Shown: positions 25,204-34,647, counted from the stretch's first letter. The stretch: 59,106 nucleotides of DNA from Candidatus Heimdallarchaeota archaeon B3_Heim (GCA_003144275.1 NJBF01000029.1:1-59106); one strand, 5' to 3'. Numbers and translations are program-made. The notes: generated by a model from the sequence alone, not told the origin.

Positions 25204-25761
25204 TTATACTTCTAATTCAATAATATATTCTAAAATATCTTTGATATTCAACACTCGCAAAGGATCTCCCTCTATAATGGCATATGTATACCCGCCGACT
25301 TCCATCATATGAAGGGCATCTGCTACACAGTCATTTGAGCTCAAAATTTCAGGATTCTGTAACATTGCCTCTGCTATAGGTCTATCAATATTAATAGGTG
25401 AGTCCCCACATACTCGTTTGAGTAAAGATCGTTCTGTAAAGATTCCTTTGATTATGTTGTCTTCCATGATAACAACGGAGCATTTTTGATTCTTAAGCAT
25501 TAATTCTATTACTTCGCGTATCATCATCGCGGGAGGTACTTTAATTGCTATTGATTTTTCTTTACAAATTTGATCTAGCGTATCTTTCATGATTGCTCGT
25601 TCTATTTTGGATTCTGTTACTGGTTTAAGCTCCTCAAAAAAAATCAAATCAATATTACAGTTTTCACAAACTGATATTCCAGGTAAATTATTGAAGCCAC
25701 AGGCTGGACAGATCATCTTGGTTTCTTCCGTTTCCGTATTATTGTATAGAATTCTATTCAT
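25204..25761 (-). CDS. Zinc-ribbon plus CBS-pair protein
   Basis: A 185-residue protein with an N-terminal zinc ribbon (CPACGFNNLPGISVCENC) and a pair of CBS domains (SIAIKVPPAMMIREVIELML... and LSSNDCVADALHMMEVGGYTYAIIEGD), which sense adenine nucleotides. It lies 20 bases after the ferredoxin oxidoreductase beta gene on the same strand, so it probably regulates or responds to that enzyme. The ATG at 25761 is used; an internal ATG at 25716, just before the zinc ribbon and behind GGAAG, is a good alternative. Confidence 0.75.
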   Translation of the reverse strand: MNRILYNNTETEETKMICPACGFNNLPGISVCENCNIDLIFFEELKPVTESKIERAIMKDTLDQICKEKSIAIKVPPAMMIREVIELMLKNQKCSVVIMEDNIIKGIFTERSLLKRVCGDSPINIDRPIAEAMLQNPEILSSNDCVADALHMMEVGGYTYAIIEGDPLRVLNIKDILEYIIELEV

Positions 25762-25780
25762 CTTTAAGATATTAGCAAGA

Positions 25781-26815
25781 TCATGTTACCGTCCAATTTT
25801 CTTCCCCGTTAATGATTTCCTGTAACGGTTTTGTGACGGCTTGTTTTGCTTCTTCCATTTGATTGTCAAGTAAATCATTGTAAGTCGGTTTCTGAATTGC
25901 TCTAAAAATACCTATCGGTTCAGGAAATTCAGGATAACGCATTCGTGATAAGAAGAATGCAAGGGTCGATTCCTGTGCATTTTCATCATGGTGTAATAAA
26001 TCTGTTTCATCAAATCCCGCCTGTTTATAATTAATCACTTTAGGGGTTAAGCCATGCAAAAAAATTCCTTTTTCTTGATCTCGACCAAATTTCATGGGGT
26101 TTCCATGCTCTAATTCAAAAATATTATCATATCGCATTTCTTTATCAGTGGCATAGCGAAAAGCTCCATCATTAAAGATAACACAATTTTGATAAATTTC
26201 AACAAAACTGACCCCACGATGTTCTGCCGCACGACGAAGAACTTGTTGCATATGGTCAGGATATTGAAAAATAGTCCTTGCAATGAAAGTCGCTTCCGCA
26301 CCTAAAGCCCAAGAAATTGGATTAACAGGATAATCTATTGACCCTGTAGGAGAGGATTTTGTCCGTTTTGATTGTTTGGTTGTGGGGGAGTATTGGCCTT
26401 TGGTGAGACCATAGATTTGATTATTAAATAGAAGGATTTTAATATCCACATTTCTCCGGATTGCATGCATTAGGTGATTCCCCCCAATCGAAAGTCCATC
26501 ACCATCACCAGTTACGACCCATACTGACAGATCGGGTCTACTACATTTGAGACCAGTGGCAATTGTGGGAGCTCTCCCGTGAATTGTATGCATCCCATAA
26601 GTATCCAGATAGTACGGAAATCTGCTACTACAACCAATCCCACTGACCACCACAAATTTTTCTTTAGGAATCCCTAGTGTCGGGAGTACACGTTTTAAGT
26701 TTGCAAGTATTGCATAATCTCCACAACCAGGGCACCATCGAACGTCAAATCCTGAGTCAAAATCCTTAGGTGATAACACTGATGACGGTGTAAGTGTATT
26801 TTCTTCATTAGTCAT
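25781..26815 (-). CDS. korB: 2-oxoacid:ferredoxin oxidoreductase, beta subunit
   Basis: The thiamine-diphosphate subunit: DVRWCPGCGDYAIL with Fe-S cysteines, VSGIGCSSRFPYY, the cofactor motif VTGDGDGLSIGGNHLMHAIR...LLFNNQIYGLTKGQYSPTT, and FVEIYQNC. With the alpha-gamma subunit it oxidises a 2-oxoacid (2-oxoglutarate-like subtype by pattern) to the acyl-CoA and reduces ferredoxin. The ATG at 26815 overlaps the alpha stop by 8 bases, so translation is coupled. The longer frame to 26830 would need TTG. Substrate assignment is by family only. Confidence 0.9.
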   Translation of the reverse strand: MTNEENTLTPSSVLSPKDFDSGFDVRWCPGCGDYAILANLKRVLPTLGIPKEKFVVVSGIGCSSRFPYYLDTYGMHTIHGRAPTIATGLKCSRPDLSVWVVTGDGDGLSIGGNHLMHAIRRNVDIKILLFNNQIYGLTKGQYSPTTKQSKRTKSSPTGSIDYPVNPISWALGAEATFIARTIFQYPDHMQQVLRRAAEHRGVSFVEIYQNCVIFNDGAFRYATDKEMRYDNIFELEHGNPMKFGRDQEKGIFLHGLTPKVINYKQAGFDETDLLHHDENAQESTLAFFLSRMRYPEFPEPIGIFRAIQKPTYNDLLDNQMEEAKQAVTKPLQEIINGEENWTVT

Positions 26816-28709
26816 GATTAATACCTGCAATTAATTTTCTAATTTCCTTTTCAATCTCATCTACATGAAAAGGTTTACCTTGCACTTTAGTCATACTTTT
26901 TGCTCTGACGGAGTACCGAGCTTGTATAATTAAGTGGAGTTGTCCCTTATTCATTTCAGGTAGGAGAATACGTGTGAAAGAACCTAATATATCTCCTAGA
27001 TTGGATGGGAGTGGGTTTATAAAACGTAAATTCGTATTAGCTACAGACAATCCTTCTTTTCTTAAATTTTCGCTTGCTGTATGGGCAGCACCATGAGTAG
27101 ATCCCCAAGATAACACCAATACATCTCCTTCTGTCGGTCCGTTAATTTCTTGAAGCGGAAGATCTTTAACGATTCCTGCTATTTTTTGTTCTCTCAGATT
27201 TACCATTTCTTCGTGATTGAGGGGGTCATAACTCACATCACCAGTTATTTTCTCTTTTTCTAATCCACCAATACGGTGTTCTAAGCCTTTTGTGCCGGGT
27301 AGCACATATGGTCTTGAAAGATGCTCGTTTCTAGTATAGGGAGTGAATCGGTCATTACCGCTCTCAACTGATTTTTTAGGATGAAAAACCTCAATGGGTG
27401 ATTTATTGTCCAAATTAGGAATTTTCCAGGGATCTATATTGTTTGCTAGATAAGCATCAGAGAGAAGGACTACAGGCGTCATATATTTTATAGCCATTCT
27501 AACTGCTTCAATGCTAAGATCAAAACAGTCTCCTGGAGATTGAGGGGCTAATACTGGCAAAGGCGATTCTCCATTCCTACCGAAAAGGACTTGTAGAAGG
27601 TCGCTTTGTTCTGGTTTTGTCGGCATACCTGTGCTAGGCCCTGCTCGCTGCACATTTATTAATACGATAGGTAATTCTGTTATAACTGCTAGTCCGAGAG
27701 CTTCACTCATTAATGCTAATCCAGGCCCTGATGTACCTGTTACACCTATACTTCCCCCAAACGCAGCACCAATAATTGACCCAATTGCGGCAATTTCATC
27801 TTCGGCTTGAAAAGTTTTGATACCATATCCTCTTAATCGAACTAATTCATGTAAAATATCACTTGCAGGTGTAATAGGATATGCTCCGAAAAATAATTCT
27901 TTCTTGGCTAGATGAGCGGCAGTAGCTAGCCCTAGAGCTAAGGCTTGTGTTCCTGATATATATCTATACAGACCTGGCTCCATTGTTGCCTTGGGTACAG
28001 AATACTGAATCGCTAAGAATTCATTGGTTTCTCCAAAATAGTATCCCGCTTTAAGAGTATTAGTGTTGGCTTCTACAATGTTAGGACGATTTTTAAATTT
28101 AGATTTAATCCATTTAATTGTTGTATGAAGCGGTCTATCATATAGCCAAGAGATCAAACCTAATGCGAAGAAGTTTCGTGTCAAGTTAATCTGTTTTCCA
28201 GTCATTCCTTTTATTTTACTGACTGTTTCTTTGTTTAATTTTGTTATGTTAACTGAAAATAGACGATAATTATGTAATGAATTATCTTCCAATGGATTTG
28301 AAGCATACCCAGCCTTGGCTAATGTTCTTGGGGTAAATGAGTCCTTATCACAAATTAAGATTCCATTTGGTTTTAAATCTACAATATTGACCTTCAAAGC
28401 AGCTGGATTCATTGCTACCAAGGTATCGAGACGATCACCTGGAGTATAAATTTCCGTTGAAGAAAAATGTATTTGGAACCCTGACACACCTGCTAGAGTC
28501 CCTTGAGGGGCTCGAATCTCTGCTGGATAATCAGGAAAGGTAGATACATCATTCCCCAGCATAACAGATGCGGAAGTAAATTTTAAACCAGCTAATTGCA
28601 TTCCGTCACCGCTATCCCCAGCAAGACGAATAACAACTCGTTCTACTGTTTGTTTGGACTTGCGGGGGCGATTTTTGTCTTCTTTCTTCAGTTTTTGAAC
28701 TTCTTCCAT
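26808..28709 (-). CDS. korA: 2-oxoacid:ferredoxin oxidoreductase, fused gamma-alpha subunit
   Basis: A 633-residue fusion. The gamma domain comes first (VVIRLAGDSGDGMQLAGLKF ... FPDYPAEIRAPQGTLAGVSG), then the alpha domain with FFGAYPITPASDILHELVRL, AEDEIAAIGSIIGAAFGGS, TSGPGLALMSEALGLA and INVQRAGPSTGMPTKPEQSD. This gamma-alpha order is the archaeal/actinobacterial KorA type. The N-terminal 30 residues are a Lys/Arg-rich extension. The ATG at 28709 follows GAGGT; a TTG one codon upstream is less likely. It provides reduced ferredoxin, the likely electron donor of the hydrogenase and Hdr systems in this window. Confidence 0.92.
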   Translation of the reverse strand: MEEVQKLKKEDKNRPRKSKQTVERVVIRLAGDSGDGMQLAGLKFTSASVMLGNDVSTFPDYPAEIRAPQGTLAGVSGFQIHFSSTEIYTPGDRLDTLVAMNPAALKVNIVDLKPNGILICDKDSFTPRTLAKAGYASNPLEDNSLHNYRLFSVNITKLNKETVSKIKGMTGKQINLTRNFFALGLISWLYDRPLHTTIKWIKSKFKNRPNIVEANTNTLKAGYYFGETNEFLAIQYSVPKATMEPGLYRYISGTQALALGLATAAHLAKKELFFGAYPITPASDILHELVRLRGYGIKTFQAEDEIAAIGSIIGAAFGGSIGVTGTSGPGLALMSEALGLAVITELPIVLINVQRAGPSTGMPTKPEQSDLLQVLFGRNGESPLPVLAPQSPGDCFDLSIEAVRMAIKYMTPVVLLSDAYLANNIDPWKIPNLDNKSPIEVFHPKKSVESGNDRFTPYTRNEHLSRPYVLPGTKGLEHRIGGLEKEKITGDVSYDPLNHEEMVNLREQKIAGIVKDLPLQEINGPTEGDVLVLSWGSTHGAAHTASENLRKEGLSVANTNLRFINPLPSNLGDILGSFTRILLPEMNKGQLHLIIQARYSVRAKSMTKVQGKPFHVDEIEKEIRKLIAGINHD

Positions 28710-28759
28710 CAATTTACCTCATTGAATATCTACATAGCATGAATCAGCATAGAAAGCAG

Positions 28760-29239
28760 TTATGCTCCTTCTCTCCGATCCTGTGTAGGTTGAGCTGGTT
28801 TTAGAGTATGAACACTCTCAGCAAAGTACTCTACTAAATAATGAATAAAATCACGAGCAGAAACAATCCCGATAAGATTACCTTCATCTAGAATTGGCAA
28901 ATGCATAAACGTATTTTTGTGTAGGGTTAATGCAATTTGTGCAATAGACTCTTGACACTCAATAGTATGGTAGTCAGTATTCATAATAGATACTGCTAGG
29001 GCTTTCTCATCCAGAGTTCCAGAACCAATATACCGAAGAATGTCACGCTCTGTAATAATACCCAGTAATTTCTTTTCCTCATCTAGTATACAGACATAAC
29101 TAGACCATTGAGATCTTAAAGCATCGATAGCTTCCCTTATTGATGCAGATTCAGGTAAAGCATTTAGTTCGGAACGGATAAGACGTTTACAATCATCTTT
29201 TCGAAAAATTGAGATAAGATAGTCTTCTTTAGGCATCAT
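28760..29239 (-). CDS. CBS-domain pair protein
   Basis: A 159-residue protein consisting of two CBS domains (SASIREAIDALRSQWSSYVCILDEEKKLLGIITERDIL, and CQESIAQIALTLHKNTFMHLPILDEGNLIGIVSARDFIHYL), an adenosine-nucleotide sensing module. It immediately precedes the ferredoxin oxidoreductase genes on the same strand (~50 bases), and a second CBS protein follows them, so an energy-state control of that enzyme is plausible. It begins with two ATG codons in tandem. Confidence 0.85.
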   Translation of the reverse strand: MMPKEDYLISIFRKDDCKRLIRSELNALPESASIREAIDALRSQWSSYVCILDEEKKLLGIITERDILRYIGSGTLDEKALAVSIMNTDYHTIECQESIAQIALTLHKNTFMHLPILDEGNLIGIVSARDFIHYLVEYFAESVHTLKPAQPTQDRREGA

Positions 29240-29449
29240 ATTTCACTATCTATTTTGTTAGAATCGAAATAGTCACTATTCCTAGGTTGATCCCGAGTTA
29301 ATTAAACTCATTTCGTTAGGTCATACCAAAGAATGAGGAGCCGATGCTCAAATTAGTGAGTGATTTCTCCCAATCATAAATCTTTTTTTCCGAAAAGAGT
29401 GTATGAATAGAAGTTTAGGTTATCACAAATGCTATCAAATGTAGTCATT

Positions 29450-29690
29450 TGTATTCACATGAGGTCATTAACTAGCTCGTTACCGAAGCTAGGCTCCATC
29501 AGATGGGGCATAACCCTATGCCCTCTATCCTGTCAGCATCCACCGCGTTCAGGAGTGCTTTTTTAGAATGGTATAACCACCATTCACTGGGTCACTTCCT
29601 GATGTTAGGAGTTAAAACCTTTTCAGGGAGAGCCTTCCTTCTAAATTAGACAGTAATATTTCTCTTAATCCCTTCCCCTATCCCGTTGTT
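29450..29690 (+). ncRNA. Candidate structured RNA of unknown family
   Basis: This gap is richer in G+C than other intergenic DNA and packed with hairpins: CTAGCT/AGCTAG around CGTTACCGA (near 29471-29492), CCATC/GATGG, a perfect GGGCATA/TATGCCC closing ACCC (29506-29523), AATGGT/ACCATT (29567-29584), and TCCT/AGGA near 29600. It contains no plausible protein frame. A pyrimidine-rich run with GTTGTTTTTTCTT near 29684-29696 could be a terminator, which suggests the plus strand. It lacks the signature motifs I know for tRNA, 5S rRNA, SRP RNA or RNase P RNA. The strand and ends are uncertain. Confidence 0.4.
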
Positions 29691-29806
29691 TTTTCTTCCA
29701 AATACTTATTTACTCTTGTTGTGCCCTCTCCCTCTCTTCCTCCTATTTGCCCCCTTTGATTGCCTCACCTGATCATACTTCTTATCATTATTACTATTTT
29801 TATTGT

Positions 29807-30472
29807 CTATACTACTGTCGGATATTCTGTGGGTCTTTGCAATTTTACCACAGGAATGGTAAGGATATGATATAAAAAGCATCCAAGGTAGAAAACGGAG
29901 TAGAATGTAATAACTGTAGCAATTGCAGTAAATAATAAAGAAAACTGATAAGTTGGGTAAGGGAGATTTATTATATCATGAAGAACAAGCCACATCCTAA
30001 AACCATCCGTAACGATACCTTCTGTAGGATAGGTAGGGAAAAGATTCGGAAGATCGAATAATAATCCAAAGAGAAAATATTTTTGAACATAAAGAGTCGT
30101 AGTTTTACTTATTCTCCTTATAATTAAGGTACTTACGATTATAGTCAGTATCACAGCAAAAACCCCTGATACTAACAAAAGTATTGATCCCCAACTATTT
30201 TCAATCCCCCCAATTGTCACACATCCACATGTCAAACCTTCCTTAAAGGTATGAAAGTGTATTTGGGGATTCTGCTCGGGAAAGAGAAGGACAGCGATTA
30301 TATAGTGGCCTAACTCGTGGATCAATGTGAAGGGGAAAAAAAGGATATTGAAAGCTATAGAAAATAAGGATGAGCTCAATTGAAGAAGTGGTAAGGTGAC
30401 TGCAAAAAGGAAAGAAAATAGAAAACTGACGTTTTGATTGTTAATAAAAGAAGGATTTTCCCTGTTAAACAC
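29807..30472 (-). CDS. Membrane metalloprotease of the M50/S2P-like type
   Basis: A 221-residue membrane protein with five or six helices. The zinc motif HELGH (TLIHELGHYIIA) sits in a helix, and a second ligand region NLFPTYPTEGIVTDGFRMW contains the Asp-Gly expected of site-2-type proteases. Such enzymes cut substrates within the membrane or are inactive relatives. A short cysteine/glycine loop GLTCGCVTIGG lies just after the HELGH helix. It starts with GTG. The gene stands alone next to the candidate structured RNA; no substrate can be proposed. Confidence 0.65.
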   Translation of the reverse strand: MFNRENPSFINNQNVSFLFSFLFAVTLPLLQLSSSLFSIAFNILFFPFTLIHELGHYIIAVLLFPEQNPQIHFHTFKEGLTCGCVTIGGIENSWGSILLLVSGVFAVILTIIVSTLIIRRISKTTTLYVQKYFLFGLLFDLPNLFPTYPTEGIVTDGFRMWLVLHDIINLPYPTYQFSLLFTAIATVITFYSVFYLGCFLYHILTIPVVKLQRPTEYPTVV

Positions 30473-30643
30473 AATTAATCATTTAATAATTGGAAAAGGG
30501 TGCTATAAAAAGGCTACGGGTTTTTTACAATTATTTAACACTTTTTACATATAATTCAGTGTAAAGTTTCAAATTGAAGGTGATTACATCAATATTTCAT
30601 TAAGATGAAAAAGAGAGGAGAGGAAAGAAAATTATGATTAGTA

Positions 30644-31366
30644 TCATTTTTCCTTAAGTGGAATCTTTTCTTTCCCTGTGACCATTCCCCGTAGTCGTTC
30701 ACGATTTTGTGGAATGATCGCGAAGTAGAAGTGAACCATGGTGGTCATAAGGAAGTATAAAAACACAAAAAAATGGACTAAACGAATATCAATGGCAAAC
30801 CAATCTAAGGGTAGTAAGATTAGATTAAAAATATCAACAATTATACTCGGGACATATCCAGGATTTATCTGCTCTGAAAGAACCACTCCTGTAACACCCA
30901 TTGCCAATATCGCAAAGAGGTTGGTCAAGGAAAGAACTTTTTGAGCAGGATGGTATTTCATAACATACTTCTTCTCATCAACATTATAATAGTCATAATG
31001 AGGATATTTTGAGTCAGGAAGAATCCTTATTGCACAGAGAAAAATGATGAACATATCGAGAAAGTCTCTTGGGGTAGGAATAATTTCACCATACTTCTTG
31101 AATTTGATAACGATTGCAGGGAATATTATTAGATCCCAAAATCCTATAAATGCACTAAAGATAAGATGTAGTGTTCTAGTAGTGTGGTAATCACCCACAA
31201 AATACATCTTAATGAATAACTCGAAACCTGTAAAAAGGAAGAAGACCATAAGGATTACATGAATCCAATGATGAATTCGCTGGGAACGTTTATACCTTTC
31301 AACAACTAAAAGATTTTCTGGAATCTTTGTTTTCTTTTCTGTTTTTAATGTTTCTGTCTCATACAT
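30644..31366 (-). CDS. Membrane cytochrome b (b561/formate-dehydrogenase gamma type)
   Basis: A 240-residue membrane protein with four main helices. It has paired His residues for heme b in the first helix (QRIHHWIHVILMVFFLFTG) and last helix (LVHFFVFLYFLMTTMVHFYFA), the pattern of the cytochrome b561/NarI/FdnI group that links periplasmic enzymes to quinones. The ATG at 31366 follows AGGTGAT with proper spacing. It lies behind a heme-binding extracytoplasmic protein on the same strand, so the two probably form one electron-transfer unit. Confidence 0.8.
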   Translation of the reverse strand: MYETETLKTEKKTKIPENLLVVERYKRSQRIHHWIHVILMVFFLFTGFELFIKMYFVGDYHTTRTLHLIFSAFIGFWDLIIFPAIVIKFKKYGEIIPTPRDFLDMFIIFLCAIRILPDSKYPHYDYYNVDEKKYVMKYHPAQKVLSLTNLFAILAMGVTGVVLSEQINPGYVPSIIVDIFNLILLPLDWFAIDIRLVHFFVFLYFLMTTMVHFYFAIIPQNRERLRGMVTGKEKIPLKEK

Positions 31367-31434
31367 ACGCAGTATCACCTAAGAGTAGATAATCTTGTGA
31401 TTTAACATAAGAGAATTTTATCTTTTGCTTGCTA

Positions 31435-32313
31435 TTAATCTTCCGAAGTAAAAGTTTCTCGCCAACGTTCCATGAAGGTTGGTGGTTTATAAGAATTGCC
31501 AACTACTCTTTCATAACCATGTTGGATGGGACTTGTGAAAACACGACGGATAGCATGGAATATGATAAAAACAAATACACCTGCAGGAGTTACTCCTAAT
31601 AAGAGGAATTTTATTTGGCCAAGATTAGCACCGACAGGAATATCGACAATGGGATCTAAAGGAACCTCTCCTATAATTGAGTCAGTTATGAGTAGATAAT
31701 AATCAGTATGAGCTCCAAAGTGACTAGCCTTAGAAGCAAATTGTAACATGTTAAGGCTTCCATTGGAATAGGTGATATCAAATCCATCGGCATCTTCAGT
31801 ATCGAATGGACGAACTAATTCCACATAAGCTAAATTATCAACAAAAACACTCTCTATAGCAAGATTTTTTTGAGTATCATCTTCAGGTTTACGGATCCCA
31901 ATGAATTTTACATCCTTAGCTTCGACGGAATCAGGTGATTCACTAGTATAAAAACTCCATCCATCATTTAAGTTCGTCATACACGCTTCAGGGTCTGGCT
32001 CAAATTCTACCGAAACCCAATCACTGTCTTTTGGAAAGACAAGGAGGGAGTATAGATGAGTTGCATTATTTGCAAATTTAACGAACCCTCCTTCTCCATA
32101 TTCTGAAATATTTTGGTAAGAGGTAATGTTTACCCAAAATTCAGATATTAAACCATCATTTAGGCTAACGTTTGTTAAAACTTTCGGGGCAATAAATCCA
32201 GTTGCTGATTGAGTAACTGAATTCGTTCCTCCCAGGGCACTTGTACCAATAAAACCTGCTGATAAAAATACGGTAAATATAAGTATAATAACTTTAGTCT
32301 TAGTAAATTTCAT
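31435..32313 (-). CDS. Secreted ethylbenzene-dehydrogenase-type heme-binding protein
   Basis: A 292-residue exported protein with a signal peptide (~7-28), a beta-rich domain (LNDGLISEFW, YSLLVFPKDSDWVSVEFEPDPEACM, DVKFIGIRKPEDD) that fits the heme b-binding gamma-subunit fold of ethylbenzene/DMSO-reductase-like enzymes, and a C-terminal membrane helix followed by a short cytoplasmic tail. In relatives one Met and one Lys ligate the heme; candidates exist here but cannot be fixed. It is followed by a cytochrome b gene ~70 bases away. It likely passes electrons between a soluble partner and the membrane. Confidence 0.7.
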   Translation of the reverse strand: MKFTKTKVIILIFTVFLSAGFIGTSALGGTNSVTQSATGFIAPKVLTNVSLNDGLISEFWVNITSYQNISEYGEGGFVKFANNATHLYSLLVFPKDSDWVSVEFEPDPEACMTNLNDGWSFYTSESPDSVEAKDVKFIGIRKPEDDTQKNLAIESVFVDNLAYVELVRPFDTEDADGFDITYSNGSLNMLQFASKASHFGAHTDYYLLITDSIIGEVPLDPIVDIPVGANLGQIKFLLLGVTPAGVFVFIIFHAIRRVFTSPIQHGYERVVGNSYKPPTFMERWRETFTSED

Positions 32314-32840
32314 TTATTTGACACTCTTCTCGTATTATTATTTTTTCTTCAACTCTACAAAACGAGAGAATCATATATTCCTTCTAAATGGCGTCTTTCT
32401 GTTTCAGCTCGATTTACTATTCTCAAAGCGATTCCATTTTGACCAAAGTGATATTTTCAGTATACTATAATTCAACCTAAGGTAAGATTATAATTAAAGT
32501 AAGGAAGTTCCCTGTATTACCGCCGATAAAGACGCTCATGTGTTAATGAATACAATTATACAAACAATTATAACTATTAAAAAATATATCTATATTTTTT
32601 CATCTAAAAGTTACAAAATATACAAAATGTACATCAGAAATATTGATGAGTCAAACTAGACTGAACTCTAATAGTTCGGTTACAACACAAGCCAAACAAA
32701 GAGATAGAAAGTAGCGGAGAAGTTGGAAGTATGATTAGTCGTTAACACATTCTCTGTATATAGACAGAAAATAGTATTTTGGGAGATCTAGTCGATTCTA
32801 TGACCTCATCGTACACAAAGGATGTAGGAAATAGCTTTAA
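32314..32840. other. Intergenic region, no gene seen
   Basis: About 530 bases of AT-rich DNA between the stop of a SufR-like regulator gene and the start of the heme-protein gene. The sequence ATGTACAT (32627-32634) recurs elsewhere in non-coding DNA of the window. No frame or hairpin of note was found. Confidence 0.4.
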
Positions 32841-33524
32841 TTAGACCTTACCTTTAAAATCATCTTTTTTAATTCGATATAAGCAGCATTCGTCGCCGTT
32901 GCGTATGCATTTTTCCTTAGAAGCGGGAGCTCCAATCAATTCACTTACGATGGTTTCATCTACTTGACAGGCTAAGGCATTTTCTTTTGCTACTCCAAAT
33001 ATTAGGCAATTATAATTTTTTAGGGCAAAAGAGATGTCATCCTCTAATAATTCAGGGAATTTGCCATAATTATGATATACTTTGACTACGCTATGTAACC
33101 TATCCCTCAAAGAATCATAAGATCCCCCTGGTTCAATGTTTTCTCTAACATAAGGTTTTATTTCATCAGCAATTTGTTTGCCTACTTCTCTAAGAAGTGT
33201 TATGGTCGCTTCATTGCCAATCTTATCTTGGACTTCTGCTAGTAGTTTAATTGAAAAATCCCTGTATTGTTTAGGGAATTCCTCGATTGCGTCTGGATGT
33301 AATGAATAAAGAATTGCAGGTCGTCCTGTTGTACTCTTCTGGGTTGTGCGTATAACTAAGCCTTCTTTTTCCATTACTATCAGATACTGACGAGTGGCAT
33401 TGATGCTGATATCGAGATGATCAGCTATTTCCTTCACAGTACAAGATTCATCACTCGTAGACCCACTGAGCAATAAATACTGCAATATCTTATCTTTTGA
33501 AGAGATATTTGATTCTGTTTCCAA
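32841..33524 (-). CDS. SufR-like winged-helix regulator with cysteine cluster
   Basis: A ~228-residue regulator. The N-terminal winged helix (KDKILQYLLLSGSTSDESCTVKEIADHLDISINATRQYLIVMEKEGLV) is followed by a domain ending in cysteines placed as in SufR-type Fe-S sensors: YNCLIFGVAKENALAC, EKCIRNGDECCLYRI. It may sense iron-sulfur status or redox state. The TTG at 33524 is preferred because GGATCAC lies seven bases before it and a TATA element lies at 33555-33565; the longer frame to 33605, also a TTG, would span that promoter. It is divergent from the ccmC operon, which may be its target. Confidence 0.7.
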   Translation of the reverse strand: METESNISSKDKILQYLLLSGSTSDESCTVKEIADHLDISINATRQYLIVMEKEGLVIRTTQKSTTGRPAILYSLHPDAIEEFPKQYRDFSIKLLAEVQDKIGNEATITLLREVGKQIADEIKPYVRENIEPGGSYDSLRDRLHSVVKVYHNYGKFPELLEDDISFALKNYNCLIFGVAKENALACQVDETIVSELIGAPASKEKCIRNGDECCLYRIKKDDFKGKV

Positions 33525-33554
33525 ATTTAAGTGATCCTTTATTTTTATTTGAAA

Positions 33555-33565
33555 TAATATAAATG
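33555..33565 (-). promoter_or_regulatory. TATA-like element of the SufR-like gene
   Basis: The minus strand reads ATTTATATTAT; a start ~25 bases downstream falls just before the GGATCAC and TTG start. Confidence 0.35.
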
Positions 33566-33703
33566 CGTAAATTAATAGACACTGATTGATAAAAAAAAAC
33601 ACCAATTATGCCTACTATGATATAATAAATAATAATAGTTTTTAAGTTTTTAATTTATTTCATATACATAAAATTAACGTTTTGTAAACTTGAGGAGAAT
33701 CAT

Positions 33704-33757
33704 ATGAGAAGGTTACTATCAGGTAACAAGGTTGTAAGTTATGCTTTTCTTTATTAG
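33704..33757 (+). CDS. Possible 17-residue micropeptide
   Basis: A short frame (MRRLLSGNKVVSYAFLY) with a near-perfect ribosome binding site GAGGAG seven bases before the ATG, and AT-rich TATA-like DNA ~30 bases upstream. It sits in the divergent region between the SufR-like regulator and ccmC. It could be a leader peptide, a real micropeptide or chance. Confidence 0.25.
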   Translation: MRRLLSGNKVVSYAFLY

Positions 33758-33910
33758 AGTGGATATTATTCTGATTTTAGTTCAAATTCTCACTATCTAC
33801 AATGTTTACAATTGTGAAATGCCAAACTACTGATTGAGGTATCTAACAAGAAAGATTTACAAAAGTAATAGTAAGATTCTTTGAACTTGAAGAAATAGGT
33901 CTTTTGTGGA

Positions 33911-33925
33911 TTTAAAAACCATATA
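33911..33925 (+). promoter_or_regulatory. TATA-like element before ccmC
   Basis: TTTAAAAACCATATA lies about 25-30 bases before the ATG at 33946 and would produce a nearly leaderless transcript of the ccmCDAB operon. Confidence 0.4.
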
Positions 33926-33945
33926 TTGCGTCAGAATTAATATAA

Positions 33946-34647
33946 ATGGAAGACATGTTCTTGTTGCTCGAAAAAATACGAAATTACGAAAAATGGATTA
34001 TTTTGATGCTTCTCACTGGCTTCATGATTATTAATTACTATATCGTGTTCATTTTAATTAAACCCTTTCATGGCTTTACAGTAAGTGGTCATCCTGTATT
34101 TTTAATGGTTCCTTTTGCTTTTTCGACCTATGTATGCTTTGGAATTACACTTGTCTGTGGAATTCTTTATTTAATCTGGAGAAAAGATCAGAGACTTGAC
34201 CTTATTTTATTATCAAGTGCTCAAGTAGGAGTAGTTCTGGGAGGAATTACAATAATCATAGGAATGATATGGGCAAAAGTAGAATGGGGAGCTTTTTGGG
34301 ATTGGAATCCTCGTGAAACCATAACACTTGTTATGTGGCTTGTTTACGTTGGGTTACTTATTTTTCGTGACATGTTGGAAGTGGATAATCATGAAAGGAG
34401 AGCAACAATATCTGCAATTTTTGGAATACTTGCTTTTGCCTCTGTTCCCCTTTCCTATTTCATAGTTGGAATAATACATCCAAACCCTCAATTAACTTCG
34501 TATAGTACAGGAGCTGGAATGTTTTTAATGGTAAATTTTGTCTTTATTGGTGGATTTGCATTGTATTTGATTTATCAAGCATATCGTATAAATGCAATCG
34601 ATTTCGAATTAAAAAGGGTCAGAAGGATAAAAATGGAGGAAGCCTAA
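33946..34647 (+). CDS. ccmC: CcmC-type heme delivery protein
   Basis: A six-helix membrane protein of 233 residues with the tryptophan-rich heme motif WGAFWDWNPRETITLVMWLVY, flanked by helices that carry His ligands. In system I maturation, CcmC loads heme onto CcmE with the help of CcmD. It is the first gene of a plus-strand operon whose following genes are ccmD-like, ccmA and ccmB. The other half of the pathway, ccmE and ccmF, lies 25 kb away. Confidence 0.88.
   Translation: MEDMFLLLEKIRNYEKWIILMLLTGFMIINYYIVFILIKPFHGFTVSGHPVFLMVPFAFSTYVCFGITLVCGILYLIWRKDQRLDLILLSSAQVGVVLGGITIIIGMIWAKVEWGAFWDWNPRETITLVMWLVYVGLLIFRDMLEVDNHERRATISAIFGILAFASVPLSYFIVGIIHPNPQLTSYSTGAGMFLMVNFVFIGGFALYLIYQAYRINAIDFELKRVRRIKMEEA

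Noticed and set aside
29450..29690. tRNA, 5S rRNA, SRP RNA or RNase P RNA
   Set aside because: I looked for a T-loop GGTTCRA pattern, the 5S CCGAAC core, the SRP helix 8 GGAAGG/AGCA element and RNase P core motifs and found none, so only an unknown structured RNA is proposed.
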